A stretch of 64,000 nucleotides of DNA, from contig NC_052673.1 of NCBI RefSeq assembly GCF_016802725.1, positions 14,829,037 through 14,893,036 of the forward strand, given 5' to 3'. Positions 51,001 through 63,329 of this stretch are shown piece by piece. The translations under genes and the position numbers were made by a program. The first letter of the stretch is position 1; the number at the start of each line of letters is the position of its first letter. The notes beneath the pieces were generated by a model. The model did not search any database, was not told where the DNA came from, and was given only the letters and a program-made list of their open reading frames with translations. The DNA is from Solenopsis invicta (Eukaryota > Arthropoda > Insecta > Hymenoptera > Formicidae).

Positions 51001-52460
51001 ATTTTATTTACTTTGCAGGGACCGTATATTTGATAAATCCGTAAGAGAAAACCGATAAGGAGGTTTTCTTTGTCGCTCGTGACATCCTCTCAACATCTCG
51101 ACCTCGAATCGCGGACGAACGGATATTCTATTGAGCGAGTATCTCAACGGAAATCGGTTTTTTTCTCCCTTTAATTAGGGAAAGAGGTTATCTAGATAAG
51201 GATTAATTGAGCCTTCCTCGAGGAAGTTCGTAAACGATTCCCGCATAGACGGACGCCGCTCGTCTGGTTGCGTCGTCGTCGTCGATCTCGCAACGAGCTT
51301 CACGGTGGAAGCTTCGATCGACCCGAACATTAGCGGACCGTTACGTCCGTATGCTCTATTATATAACGGCCACGGCAGTTGGATGGAAACTCGGCAGCTG
51401 CAGTGCGCCGCGGATGCATCCACGTGCGATGCCGCGTCGTCGCCTTTATATGCGCCAGTGCCGCATTATACGGCAAAGAAGTTAATTCGTGATATTGCCA
51501 TCGGGTATTGCGAAACCACTGTTATTTATCGCGTTAGCCATTTGTGCTGTTATTATGTAAGAATGCCGCTCGGAACATCAATTTTGCTCTAAATAGCACA
51601 TTTTTAATCTCCTCGAGACGCGTTAACCCTGAGGAGCGCTACTGTAGGTGAACTTTCACCCGAATATTAATTCAAGTTCAGTAAAGTTTTTATTAAAACT
51701 CCGATAGTTTGAAATAATAAAAAAAATTAATAAGATTTTATTCGATTTTTGTAGTTTGAAATAACGTTTAGTTATTTTAGCACCTCGCAAAAGTTATAAA
51801 GTAGAAAAAAAAACGTAAGAAAAATTCTCTTAATATTTTGTACCACTCGGTGCCACTCGGGTTCAAATTCACCTAGAACAGTATAACTCTAATCGATTTA
51901 GAAGCGCCTCTTGGAAGACAAAGGCAAATCACCGAGAGCAACTCTGCCCAGGAAAGTTTCTTCTAATAGACCGTTCGGAATCGGTGTTAAAACTGTAGGT
52001 CCCATATATATGCGGATACATGTAGAAGAGATCGCCCACGCACTGACAAGCGTGTAGCACACGAAGAAGAAGAAAATAAGCGCAATTTTTAAACTGTTCC
52101 TCTTAGAGCTAAACCGATGAAAAGGATAACCCAAGAGATCTTGATACTGACCTTGGCAACGAGCTGCTGACCATTGTGTACGTCGAGGCACCGATAAAGA
52201 GCGCTACCCTCGGCCGGACCAAGAAGCAGGAATCGATCCCCCAGTATGGTCGGGCCCCCGTGAAGGTCGGTGGGCACCGACTCACAGCTCGAGAAGACGC
52301 AGCTCGGCGACACCACCGTGTTACTCTCGTCGTTGGTTGGCTGCTGCTGTTGCTGCGGCGACGGCTGCTGATCCTGACTACCGTTGGGACCGACCAGGAA
52401 CTTGCCATTGTTGGTGCGGGTCGGTACTTGCAGATGCAGTAGATGCCTGGCCGCTCTCAT
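40266..52460 (-). CDS. trbl: Tribbles pseudokinase
   Basis: Exons on the minus strand are 52460-52152, 46957-46656 and 40725-40266, in phase, giving 356 aa. Introns are 5.2 and 5.9 kb. The start is MRAARHLLHLQ. The first 70 residues are low-complexity with a short polyglutamine run. The pseudokinase domain follows: the VAK lysine at 103, the signature catalytic loop LRDLKLRKF (189-197), and SLE (211-213) in place of DFG, which explains poor or absent metal-dependent catalysis. Next come CPAYVAPEVL, the D-I-W-S-L-G-V helix and HPWL. The tail carries the COP1-binding motif DQIVPE (343-348). Tribbles proteins are scaffolds that bring substrates such as C/EBP (Slbo), String or Akt to ubiquitin ligases or inhibit kinases, acting in the cell cycle, growth and insulin signalling. 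All hallmark motifs are present. Confidence 0.95.
43301..43500. mobile_element. 200-bp foldback MITE in Tribbles intron 2
   Basis: The left half (TTGAGAAAAAAAGTTGTAA, then TTAACTCGATTAAATG and TTCAAGTATTTATG) is mirrored by the right half (ACTTGAATTAAAAAAATTTA, CAAGTTGAAAA, TTAACAACTTTTTCTCTCG). Nearly the whole element folds on itself. Confidence 0.6.
44988..45017 (+). repeat. (CAG)n trinucleotide repeat
   Basis: About ten AGC/CAG units in a GC-rich patch of Tribbles intron 2. It encodes polyserine, polyalanine or polyglutamine in chance frames on either strand. Confidence 0.85.
46497..46613. mobile_element. 117-bp MITE in Tribbles intron 2
   Basis: GTCCGATTTTTCATTATCTGG and the right end CCAGATAACGAAAAATCGGAT are inverted repeats with two mismatches. 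The element ends 40 bp before exon 2 of the Tribbles gene. Confidence 0.6.
46958..52151 (-). other. Tribbles intron 1 and its contents
   Basis: The 5.2-kb intron is mostly AT-rich, with CpG-rich islands near 49.5-50.1 and 51.1-51.5 kb and a TA-flanked MITE at 50298-50448. No frame has a recognisable domain. Confidence 0.4.
50298..50448. mobile_element. 151-bp mariner-type MITE with 40-bp TIRs
   Basis: TACAAGGTGATTATTAATGA at the left matches the reverse complement of the right end (TACAGGGTGATTATTAATGA). The match continues about 40 bp through CTTTTTACCATAG with few differences, and both ends carry TA. This fits a Tc1/mariner-derived MITE. Confidence 0.75.
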
Positions 52461-52740
52461 GTTGCGCGCACGCACAAGAAACGCACGCACACGCACGCAC
52501 GCACGTACACGTACACACCCGGTGTATCACTCGACGTAGCCGTTACCTCGCCGTCCCGTTACCGTGTGTGCGTCCTGGTCCACGCGATCGCAGGATTATA
52601 GCGACGTGCGTTGACCACACTTCGCGTCACTTGGACCTCGGAGCACTGGATATTACGGCTCGAGTATTCGACATTTGTATATACAAAGAGACGGGTTTCG
52701 CGAGTCGGTTTCGGCTCCTCTAAGCTCTAAACTAAGCGTT
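52461..52740 (-). promoter_or_regulatory. Tribbles 5' UTR and promoter region
   Basis: GC-rich DNA directly upstream of the Tribbles start codon, with a CACG/CGTACA simple-sequence run at about 52490-52515. No TATA box is evident, so a dispersed promoter is likely. Confidence 0.35.
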
Positions 52741-53577
52741 AACTATTAGTTAGAAATATCACTTGTGCTTTTTTTTGGTGACCCGCGCAGTGTCGTTTCG
52801 TAGTATGGTATAGCTGCGCCGGGTCCTTGGACGGAGAGAGATCTTCGTGGGTTATCAGTCGGTCGCTCTCGAGAGCTGATCCTGTAACACCAAAGGAATG
52901 ATTGCATTGTAGTGGTGGTCGGTCTGTTGTCTCCATAAGCTTTTGTATGGACGTCTTTCCACTCAGTTATACAAGTCGACGCATCGTCCTATCTTTCTTG
53001 ACAATGAGTAGAACGAAATCAGAAAAACGATGCTTATCAACTTGTCCCACTAAATGGAAAGCACTCATAAATATATCAGATTGTATCCTAAAACTATGTG
53101 CTATACCGTACACGCAGCGCCAAATAAATCATCAAAGAATGTTTTTTACATTCCGAATGTGTGAGTGCAACATGGCAACGTTATCACGTTGAATTTCAAG
53201 ATTTTCTCAAGATTAAAAAACATTTTTTTACAAAAGTATCGTCACAGACAAATGAAACAAAAAAATTGCAATCAACTAGTCATTTATTTCCATTTTTTTT
53301 TCCATAGTGTAGAAATGAGAGAGAATCATATATTTAGGGCAAGCCAGTTTCGAGCGCGGATGCGAATACCGGTGATCACGGTAAACCGGTGCACGTCACT
53401 TTCACGTCTTCCTTTCGGAGACGCCGCGCGTTACATCCCTCACGTTATTAAAAAAAGAAAAAAAATATCTCCGCGCAGGTGGCCCTGGCCAAAATAGCAG
53501 GAGAGGCATGGCGCACCTACATCACGCAATTACTCCTACGCGTTATTTACACACACACATATACGCTCGCATACGAT

Positions 53578-53609
53578 TTGACGACGATGACGACGACGAC
53601 GACGACGAC
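53578..53609 (+). repeat. (CGA)n trinucleotide repeat
   Basis: Runs of GACGACGACG with one ATG interruption in a CpG-rich patch. Similar CGA/GTC tracts occur at 19.1, 41.3 and 44.06 kb. Confidence 0.75.
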
Positions 53610-54039
53610 ACGACAACAATAGTTCCGTTCACGGGGAGTCCGGTAATATAATTCACGGACAATTTCAAAATACGACAACGTTTCGACATTCCCGCGTCTC
53701 GTGGCGCAATTCCTACGGTTACACGACGAGAGAGGGGTAGATGGGAGGGAAGAGGCGGGCCTCCGTAAGGTCAGGGGTATTCGCCGGGGCACAGGGACGG
53801 CGGCGAGTCTCGCGGCTGCCTGCCCCAAGTCAATTTCCGGCCGCGCGTCCGCGCTACAAACGTCGATCGTTTTGCGTCACGTAAACACAATTTTTTTTTT
53901 TTTTAGGACATAAAATGCGGATGAAAGAACGGATGTGCCTTCCGCAAGTTTAGAAAGCGAACGTAAATTTATTCAGAAATCACGAGAAAAGCCGACGCTG
54001 TGCGATCGGCCCGCTTTGTGTTCATGTATAAATACTAAG

Positions 54040-54526
54040 AAAAAAATTTATTGAAACACTAAAATATTTAGTCCGATACGTTCACCTAAATATCGAGTTG
54101 GTTTAGTTGATCCTTGATTAAAAAATGTTAATGGTTGGCATGAATAAATTATTCCTTTTTCACGCAACTGACGATTGTTGAATCAATCCAATGTTTGGTG
54201 GTGGATTGTAACGGACTAAATATTTTAGTTTATCAGCAAATTTTTTAATACGACTTTATTTTTAATTGTATAACATAATACAAAAAGAAGTAATTAATTT
54301 ATACACTGAAAAATATTTGTCGAGTAACTAAAATAGTTAGTCCGACACGTTCAACTAAATATTGAGTTGGTTTAGTTGACTCTTAATTAAAGAATGTTAA
54401 TGGTCGACATGAATGAATCATATTTTTTTTGTAGAACTAAATAATTGTTAAATCAACCCAAATATTTAGATAAACGTATCGGATTAAATATTTTATATTT
54501 TCAACACATTTTTTTTCAATGTATAT
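54040..54526. mobile_element. Two adjacent copies of a foldback MITE
   Basis: Copy 1 (about 54040-54240) and copy 2 (54301-54526) share TTTAGTTGA, AATGTTAATGG and AGTCCGA(T/C)ACGTTCA. In each copy the left half is mirrored by the right, with the TTTAGTCCGA core returning as CGGA(C/T)TAAATATTTTA. Copy 2 ends in ACACTGAAAAA and its complement. Confidence 0.6.
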
Positions 54527-56500
54527 ATATTAGTCGAAAATTACGCTGAAGTAGCTAAGAAAGTGAAACGAAATTATCCCTAATGTATCTCCATGATCCA
54601 ATTTTGCAACTCTGCGATATTCCGAGTGGTATCGATGACTCTCGTTCGTCCCTAAGCCGACACGTCGTGATCGCGGAGCCGGCACTGGACCGGACGAACG
54701 AAAGCAACCAGCAACGAGGGAAATTACGTGACAGTTTTATGAATGATCGGGTGGAAAGAAAAGCCGGCACACGTGACCGGTGCGGCGAGCAGCGATGATA
54801 ATCGCGTGGTCGCGAAACGGCGCGGCGCGATTGCTCGCGAAAGGAGAATGCCCCTCGCCTTTGAGAAGAGGGGGATGGGGTACGGTTGAATTTATTCGAG
54901 ACCGCCTGAAATAGTAGCGGGCCGCGATGATCCACTAGCGCGATGACTCATGCGCGTAATTTTATCGCTAAATGTCATTCCTCTCCCCCGCGTTACCCGC
55001 GCACCATCCCCCGCCGATAAGTGTCGATGACACGCCATTGATCCACGATGTTTACAAAACAATGCACTCTCTCGCCCGTCATCGAAATCTGCGGTCGCAC
55101 GAGAGCGAGTGCACTGTCCGCGAATCAAACGTGAACTGAGGGGAGTACGGTGTTTTCCCTCATTCAATACACTTGTCGGGCGAAAGCCCGAGCTTATATT
55201 CTGATATCGGAATTGCCGACACGAATAAACATTGTTTTCTTTTCTTTTTTTAAGTTCATATCAGAATTAGCAGATTTTTATATATTTTTTTAATAAAGTT
55301 TATTTTATGTCAGAGGTAAAAATCAGTATTTGCCGAAAAAATTGGCAAAAACTATCTAATCTTTTCTATTAAAAATGATAAAATAAATAGGAAATGCGAA
55401 ACACAGATCTATATAGGCAATTTTTTTTTAATTCTGTTATTATTACGCCTTTTCATTAAACTAAACATTAATATCAAATTTAATAACATTTATATTTCTG
55501 AAAATCTTATTTCAAAAAATGTAATTTTACAAATTAATTGGAATGATTAAAAAAAGACTTTATTAAGATAAGATTTCAGTATTATGATTAATTAGTTGGT
55601 TTCGTTTTTTTCTAAATCATAGTGATTTTATGATTTATTAATTAAAGCAAAAATATAAACATATTTCAATGTTACATATTATTTATTTTTATAGTTTTTA
55701 CCAATTTATTTCATTGAATAAAGACAATAAAAATCGGAATTTATTTGCACGATTTTTATCACTTACTTTTCTAACCCCATGTATAACTATTATTATTTTT
55801 AAATATTAAGTTAGCTTTTATCTTCGAACTTTAAAACCACGCTGCTCTTGTTCGTCGATTCATCGAGGCACTCACGATTGTCGAGTTATACAAACGATTT
55901 GAAAATGAAGGATGTGCGAGCGAGTGTAAACATTTACTCGGCGCACTCGCCGTGAAGAAAATCGCGAGTGTTTGATGAAACGAAGGCTACAGTTCCTCTC
56001 TGATATTAGGAATTTCTAGGATTACAACCGTTCGATTATAACCATAGCAAATTTAGCCAGCACTGTCGGGGGAAAAAGTCGATCGAATAAAAGTAGATCT
56101 CATGTCTTTCACGTCGAAATCCGCTGAGTCAACGTCATCTTTCGACCGATTAACGCCCCTCTTCGAATTATACATTCCCATCCGCATAATCATTCAGAAT
56201 CGCGATTCAAGATATGCAAATGTCGCGCGATTGTCCTTGAGGAAGCTCTTCGAAGCGTGCAACCGGCGCGTCGCATACAATTATTTTTCATGCGAATTTG
56301 TCGGCACAACGGAATCATTTTTTTTTTTTTTTTTTCATTTAAAGAAAAACCGAAATTCCACGTTAAACTATAATCCCTATCTCAATAGTCGTGTTAATGA
56401 CGTCAGAAATAATGGAATCGTATATAACTTTACTTTATGGAATATCCAGATCATTTTTCCACTCTCTCTCTCTCTCTCTCTTTGATTCTTCAGTTAATAA

Positions 56501-56604
56501 ATACTCTCTAAATCTCGTAGAGTGAAACGTCACCCTAAAAAAAAATGAAAATTGAGCCTGTGCAATTTTTCGAATAATTTTTTACTTAAAGAGATTTAGA
56601 AAAC
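56501..56604. repeat. CTCTAAATCTCGTAGAGTGA repeat, copy 1
   Basis: The stretch starts ACTCTCTAAATCTCGTAGAG, passes through TGAAAATTGAGCCTGTGCAA and ends in the inverted word AGAGATTTAG. Related copies lie at 59433 and 59921. Confidence 0.5.
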
Positions 56605-58144
56605 AGCTGTAAACATCTGCTTCTTTGCTATAATTTATTTTTTTTGGAAATATCTAGGTATTTTAGCTTTATTGTATTAATTAAACAAGAAACTAGGACT
56701 TTTTTTTCACCAACTGATCATCGTTCTTGTTCATAATGTGAGAAATTGTAGCGAATTAGCGGCAACAATTAACGTCTCGATAATAACGAGCGATAAGGTC
56801 GAATATGAAATATTTTTTGCTAGAACGAATTGACAATAAAAAGATCGGCCTTCTGCGAAATATCGTACCGATCTTGATTGTGCAATATTAAATATCGATG
56901 AAATAAACGAAGCGAACCGAAATGTAAATTCGAGTTGTCTAATGCGAAACAAAATTGCGGTTCAATTAATGTAAAACCAGCTGTTACATCAAAGCACCTT
57001 TCAACAACGCGTGGAGAAACGTCTGAATTTTTACAGTGCGAAAGATAAATGTCCGACAATGTAATACATCTAATTGTGAGATTCGCACGCTATTCTCGGC
57101 GGCCTACATTGACGGTCTCGAATTTTTTTGTTACGATCGGCCTTGATGATCGGGCGAGAATAGACACCGCAGACAATTTTGACTGAAACGTTGCTCAATG
57201 CCGCCTGTTTATGTGCCGTGTTTTGTATCGTATCGTTTGAAAATCATATATCACTCGCGCGGCAGATGCTGACTGGCGATACTTCGCGGCCTCCTCCATT
57301 GCGATATCTACGCACTTGCGCAAAAGTCGACAACACCAACGCAACGCGACGGATCTTCTCGCTCCAAAGATCAGGGCTGTGCATGCGAGCAACGCGATCT
57401 CTCTGCTTCTCTCCCTTCTCTCGCGTCCCCCAGCCACCCTCCGTCTCCTCTCGCTTCCTCCCCTTGCCGTTTCCTCTTCGTTGCGCGATACGAAACGAAG
57501 ATGACGAGGTAATGTCGTCGCTTTTATCACCATCGAGGACTCTCCTCGAGGCGGAAAGCGGCCGCTATCTTCGATCACGTGGATGTCGCGATATTCGCGA
57601 GGTCAGAGCTGTATCGACAGGTGAACGCGCCCGGATTCCGATTAAACGAGTGCTCCTCTCCCCCCGAGATATCACGCCGCGATGACCCAACGGCAGCAAG
57701 CCCGTCTGGAAAGCCCAACTTGGATCGCGATGTTTCTTTAAATCCGGCTAACGCGAGTATTTCGAAAAAGCTGACCGATAAATCTTTGTATCTCTCTTGC
57801 TCTTTAGTTTATTCTTACTCCCGTCCAACGGATCTTGCACAGCCTTTCACATTCTTCTTTAATTTTATTTTATTATGTCCCCTATGATCTTTTTTTTCTT
57901 CCTTTTTTTTAATTATTTTTGTATATTTATCTGTGACCTCTTTTTTATTCTCGCCTACCGATCTTGTGCAACTTTTCACATTTTGTTTTTTAATTTTATT
58001 TTTGTCTTATTATCTTTTTCCTTCCTTTTAATTATCTTCTTTTGTAAGTTTTTCTGTCATCTCTCTTTTTCTCTGGATTTTTTTTTCAATTTGCTTATTC
58101 TTGGAGAGCTCGCCTTAGAACGTTATCTATCTCTCAATAAATAT

Positions 58145-58817
58145 CACACACAGAAAAATATTAATTCTATTGTTAAGAAAATGTTTACTCAATTTACTTT
58201 TTTTTCTTCTCGTAAGTAACGATTATCTTTAACGAAGAACATTTTCTTTAACGATTATCTTTAACAAAGAATATTTTCTTTAACGATTATCTTAACAAAG
58301 AATGTTTTCTTGATAATTGTCTTAAAATATACTCATCAAAAATTTAAAAAAAATTTATTATTATATATTGAAGAAAAGAATTTAAACTCTTTCGAAGAAT
58401 ATTATAAAATCGTGTCAAAGAAGAGTAATAAGAATAATAAGCAAATTAAATATTTGTTTTAGCTTAACATTCTTAATGGAAGAAATAAAAATTATTAGGA
58501 TTCACATTTTTCATATTTATTATAATAAAAATATATATATATTTCGAATAACTGATGAATTTATAATAGATTTGCAAACATATATAATACATAATACACG
58601 TATATAAACTTATGAAATATTTGAGATAAGTAATATTTATTTAATTTAAATGTACATTTTTCTGTGTGTACATAGAAGTAAATATTATTTGTTTTGAGTA
58701 AGTGATAAGTGCATTTTAAGATTGTTTAAAAATATTTTTTGTAAAGATAATCATTAAAAGAAGAAAATTAAAAATTGTGTAATCTTTTCTTTGTGAGAAA
58801 ATATTTTTCTGTGTGTA
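58145..58817. mobile_element. 670-bp element with CACACAGAAAAATATT termini
   Basis: CACACACAGAAAAATATT at the left is mirrored by AATATTTTTCTGTGTGTA at the right. Near the left end a 33-bp unit (TAACGATTATCTTTAAC...) repeats three times (58217-58320). No ORF is present. Confidence 0.55.
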
Positions 58818-59432
58818 TCTATCTCTCTTTTTCTTACAGTGAAATCAAAATGACGAAAAGACCATTAACGGGGTAATAATGACATCTACACACAAATTTC
58901 TCATTTCAGCTTGAAACAGGTGAAAGAATGTGCATTTGGAATGCACGCGCCTCAAATCGCAGGAGGCAAGCGAAACGATCCAAGTTATCGCATCTATCAA
59001 AAATGAGCGCATGAAAATTGTAGGAAGTATCGATACAGTATCGACAGTCGCGATAACAATCGATATCACGTGCTCTCTTCGAAGGAAATAACGTAATAAT
59101 TATTCTGTTTTATTAAGCTACACAAATTCAAATTCGTTACGCATGAATAGAAATTACGCCGCTGACCTTTCTACGGCTTTTTCCCCCGCAACGTAATTCT
59201 CTCTCGCCGCACACACGTGTCTTGCGATATATATTAAAATAAGTATCGCGTAATATCCTCTACTTTGTTGGATCAGGCACGCATTCTCGTCAAGCTTTTA
59301 TAATGAAAAAAAAGTGTTTAGTAATAATAATCAAACTTTGGTGAAATAATTTCAATTAAATATTTCATTAATACAATAAATACATTCAGTAATATTTAAT
59401 AATTATATTAATAATAACCAATTAATAATAGC

Positions 59433-60121
59433 ACTCTAAATCTCGTAGAATAAAGCGTCGCTCTAAGAGTGAAAATTGAGGCTGCAATTTTTTTGCAAGA
59501 GCGATTTGTTAGAGTAGCAAGAGTGAATTTTTACTTTTACTTATAGTAGAGTGAAAATTCACTCCTACAAAATCAAATTTGAGTCTGTGCATTTCTCTAA
59601 TGATTTGTCACTCTAATAAAAGTAAAAATTTATTCCTATACAATACAAATTTATTCCTATAAGGTAAACCAATGTTCACTGGCTCAATAGCCGGTGAAAT
59701 TTTTCGAGTAATTTTTCATTCTACAAAATTTAAAACCAATCAATTATTATTAAATGGTTACCAAACGGTTATTAAATATTAATAAATATTTGATTACATC
59801 AGCCAAATATTTAATTGAAATCATTTCATCAAAGCTTAATAACTATCATCTAGGTTTGATTATTACTACCAAACTGCTTTTCCAACGTATTATAAGATTG
59901 ATAAATCTCCATAGCAGAAACACTCTTAAATCTCGTAAAGTGAAACGTCGCTCAAAAAAAAAAAAATGAAAATCGAGCTTGTGCAATTTTTCGAGTGATT
60001 TGTCACTCTAATAAGAATAAAAATTCACTCCTATAGAGTGAAAATTTACATCTACGGGATGAAAATTGAGCCTATTTTGCCATTTTTCGAGTAATTTTTC
60101 ACTATACGAGATTTAGAGAGT
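59433..60121. mobile_element. Compound of CTCTAAATCTCGTAGA foldback elements
   Basis: CACTCTAAATCTCGTAGAAT at 59432 and CACTCTTAAATCTCGTAAAG at 59921 start two copies. The right edge ATACGAGATTTAGAGAGT (60104-60121) is inverted to these. Inner words GTGAAAATTGAG and TTTTTCGAGTAATTTTTCA alternate orientation. Confidence 0.55.
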
Positions 60122-60848
60122 ACAATTCTTTTTAATACAAATTATATAAAATAAGATAAGTAAGCCGTTCTTTTACGATAGAATTCAAAAAGAATCTCCG
60201 ATGAATTAATCGAGTCGGCGAGTCGAGTCGAGTCGAGACGTTCGTCTCGTGAGACGATTTAGCCGGCAGGTGCGCGAACTCCTCGGGGCACTGTCGAGGT
60301 CTTCCCCACCCTTCTCGCCCGTTCCCGCGCGTTCCCCTAAATGAAACGCGCGCGTATCTGACGAAATCGCGAGCTCGGAATTAGTAAAGTGTTGCGTTCG
60401 CCGCCGCCGCCGTCGCCGTCACCGTCGCCATCGCCATCGCCGTCACCGCGTGTGTCGAAACGACACGCGCGATATACCAGCCGCCGACCCACACAGCGGT
60501 CGCATACACGCGCCGCAGCGACGCATACACACGCTCGCACATACACACGCACACGCACGCACACAAGCTACTCAGATACCAGATATCCTTCGGTAAGGTC
60601 AAAATGGCGGAGAATTCCACGATCGTCGCGCTCGCGCACGAGGGCGATATTGCGGGCACCGTTTGCATTAATAGCGCGCAACCGAACGTGACGCAAGCTC
60701 GCGAAATATGTAAATTGCCTAACAGCTCCCGCCGCGCTCCCGTTTACATCGTAAATGGACCGGCCGCGATCCCACGACGCGAAAAATCTCCCCTTCTCGC
60801 TTCCCCCGTCTCCCTTCCAGCCGTCGCGGCATCCACCCGCGTCGTCTC

Positions 60849-60892
<44 letters not shown>
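60849..60892 (+). repeat. (GA)n microsatellite
   Basis: Over 40 bp of GA dinucleotides in a CpG-rich patch, the source of repetitive RERERE and SLSLSL frames. Confidence 0.9.
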
Positions 60893-60896
<4 letters not shown>

Positions 60897-61451
60897 CGTC
60901 TGCGACGGAGAGTGCAACTTCCGGTCTCGAAAAAAGACGGGAAAGACGAGGAAGATATCTCTCGTATCGTAAACGACGTAAATGGCTGCCTTCCGTGCGG
61001 TTTCCTTCGGGAACAGCGAACAGGGTGGCACGCGAAATGTAAACTCTGCGCCCGGTGTTTCAGTGCCCGCGCGTCAAATCGCTCATTCAACGCGAATACG
61101 CTCATTCAGTGCGCGAGACCGCGAGCGTACGCACTGACTTGTCAGTTAGAAGTAAACAACAACACGAGAGACGGAAAAAGCGCGACTGTCCGCGTGCAAT
61201 AAATGTATAAAAAGGTCACGCGTAAATACCTTCGAACGGGGAGGTTAGGAGCCTGCTCAACATTTCGAGCATCAATTCATGACGTAATAGCAATTTCAAA
61301 CAAACGTCATCTAAAGGTACATTCGATTTCGTCGATACGAACTTTCCTGATGTTTTCCTGATGACGTCACTAGCCTGTTTTATCAGGAAGCGATTGCGAT
61401 CCAATTGTGAAATTCAAGGAAGGCATGACGCCAGACGCCAGCTTCCAACCA

Positions 61452-61515
61452 ACCGACCGACCGACCGACCGACGCGAAGTATGCTCCGAAGCATGCTCTG
61501 AAGTATGCTCCGAAA
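61452..61515 (+). repeat. (GACC)n and 12-14-bp tandem repeats
   Basis: Tetranucleotide GACC units (about 61457-61472) are followed by three copies of GAAG(T/C)ATGCTC(C/T). Confidence 0.7.
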
Positions 61516-61699
61516 CAAAAAGACTCGCGACGCGCGTCGAGTCGCGCGCTAACGGCACGGTAACCTAATTTCGACCAGCGATGCGCCCTTTTCCTCCTGA
61601 CTCCGTTTCAATTACTCCGACGAGCGAATACTCCCTCAGGGAGCGTCACCGTCTCCTCCGTCATTCAATCGGCTCTCATCTCGATGCCACGGACACGCG

Positions 61700-61918
61700 A
61701 AAGTAGCGCGACGACGGCGTGGCCGCGTGGCACGGCGCGACGCGGAGCGGCGTAGAGCAGTCAAGTGCAGTCGCGGACGGGCCCCTGGCGACGAAAACTG
61801 GAGCTGCTCTAGAGCGGGAAGGACTTTAACGAGTCGCGAGTAGCGGGCGGGTCACGTCGGTCGCCGCTGTTGCCGCGCCGAAGGCGACGTTCGCTTTATT
61901 AGCAACGTCGACGCGATG
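61700..61918 (+). other. Candidate first exon ending ATG|GTAAGT
   Basis: CpG-rich DNA runs to GACGCGATG followed directly by the consensus donor GTAAGT (61919). A first exon that ends just after the start codon is common in insect genes, so this may be the 5' UTR and Met codon of a plus-strand gene whose other exons lie beyond the window. No downstream coding exon is visible to 64000, which implies a first intron above 2 kb. The start boundary is arbitrary. The evidence is the splice signal and base composition only. Confidence 0.35.
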
Positions 61919-63329
61919 GTAAGTATGCACTGCACTTTGCACTTTGCGCGACACGACCGACCGGTCAGAGAGATACACGACGACGTACACGAGCACTCTC
62001 GTCGGATGGGTGGCGGAGGGAGGCGAGGGGGTACCGCGCCGCTCGCTCGTTTCCACCCCGCGATGGCATCCCCCACGTAGTGTTCCATATCGGTCGATAG
62101 CGCGTTTCCTGCGAGATTCAGGGGTAGGTTTACACACACGCGCTCGACCCCATCGTTGGAAACGTCTCTTTTTTCGCTCCCTCCCACCCCCCGTCGTGCG
62201 GAGACGAAACTTTACCTTCGTGTTATCCTTTGTAGTTCGTCGCCGTTCGTCGTTCCTGAATCGGTGGGGTAGGTTGGTTAAGACGATTGGACGTCCGCGG
62301 GCGGCACCGCGATCGAGGAGTGTGATCGAGCGCGATTGCTGCGATCTGCCTCGGAGTCCTCTTCTTCTTCTTCTTCTTCCTTTTCTTCTTGGCTCACTTC
62401 TCGTCGGCTGCTGCGTCACGTCGTTGACGGAGACGCGACGCGTCGTCGGTTCGCTGCTTTCGTTTCCGAAACGCGGCCGTTGAGACTCGATTTCCGAACG
62501 ACGAGCTCTCGGGGACGAGGCGTAAAAGCGCGCGCGAGAGACAGAGAGAGAGACACAAAGAAAGAGAGAGAGAGCGTGCGCGCGAGAGGAGAGAGAGAGA
62601 GAGAGACTCGTGGTATCCGCGCAACGGACGGTCCAACGTTTGGGCCGGCCCACCGCTCAGAAACGACGGCGGCAGCAGAACGAGCGAACACAGACCAACG
62701 TTGCCATCGTGCAGCTGACAACTGCGAGACGGCGAGCGAACAAACGCGAACGTAACCGTCCGGGCGGACGGAGCTTCGGCGATCTCCGGCGCGCGCGTTC
62801 GGCCAACATCGGTCTTCCCGGCAGTCTCGGCGAGGCCGCGTGCGGAGCCCGTTTTTGTGCAACGTGTTTCGAGCGTTCTATTGCGCGATGAGATATCGCA
62901 CTTCTTCAATTCGATTGGTTAATAAGGACGATATTGATATCTGAACGCAAGCATAGAACGTATGGTTTTAACGCGTCGCTAAGCGATTTTCCGTTTTTCT
63001 TCTTTTCTGTTCGTAAAACTTTGAGTAATTGAAAGTATTCATACGTTTAGGCTTTAAGGTTAGACTCTGCGCCCAATAGAGGAATAGAAATTAAAATATT
63101 TGAAGCAGTTTCCTGAATGTACACTATAAATAGACAATATGTTGTAAAAAATATCTTCTACATTTATGTCTTACATTTACATCTTCGTATCCGTTGCGCC
63201 ATACTTTGATATTCATTGGGGAAACTGATTCTAAAATTTTAACTCCTATTCCTAATATCTAATATTCCTTTATTATTTGCAGGACCTTAGACTTGATGCA
63301 TAAAAAAGTACAGACAATAGGAACAAAAA
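61919..63329. other. GC-rich, then AT-rich region without supported gene
   Basis: Bases 61.9-62.9 kb are CpG-rich with TTC and GA simple repeats (62360-62390, 62538-62608) and give several long overlapping frames of low complexity. After 62.9 kb the sequence is AT-rich. If the exon at 61918 is real, this is its first intron. Confidence 0.35.

Larger units (their letters stand above)
52741..61690. other. Gene-poor upstream region with MITE clusters and CpG islands
   Basis: I found no exon with domain support. GC-rich patches at about 53.3-53.9, 54.6-55.2, 57.2-57.7 and 60.2-61.7 kb give long overlapping chance frames. The AT-rich parts contain related foldback repeats. A start-like GTCAAAATGGCGGAGAATTC lies at 60595-60620, opening a frame (60604-60972) that runs into a (GA)n tract; without a homologue I cannot call it a gene. 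Confidence 0.35.

Noticed and set aside
57179..57685. 168-aa plus-strand frame
   Set aside because: Overlapped by a 127-aa opposite-strand frame in a GC-rich patch. No known domain or splice signals.
60604..60972. MAENSTIVALAHEGD frame with a good start context
   Set aside because: It runs into a (GA)n tract and has no homologue I recognise. Kept only as a note in the regional entry.
61826..62909. Minus-strand frames of 275, 171 and 148 aa
   Set aside because: Low-complexity arginine- and serine-rich translations of CpG-rich and GA-repeat DNA, mutually overlapping, so not credible as genes.
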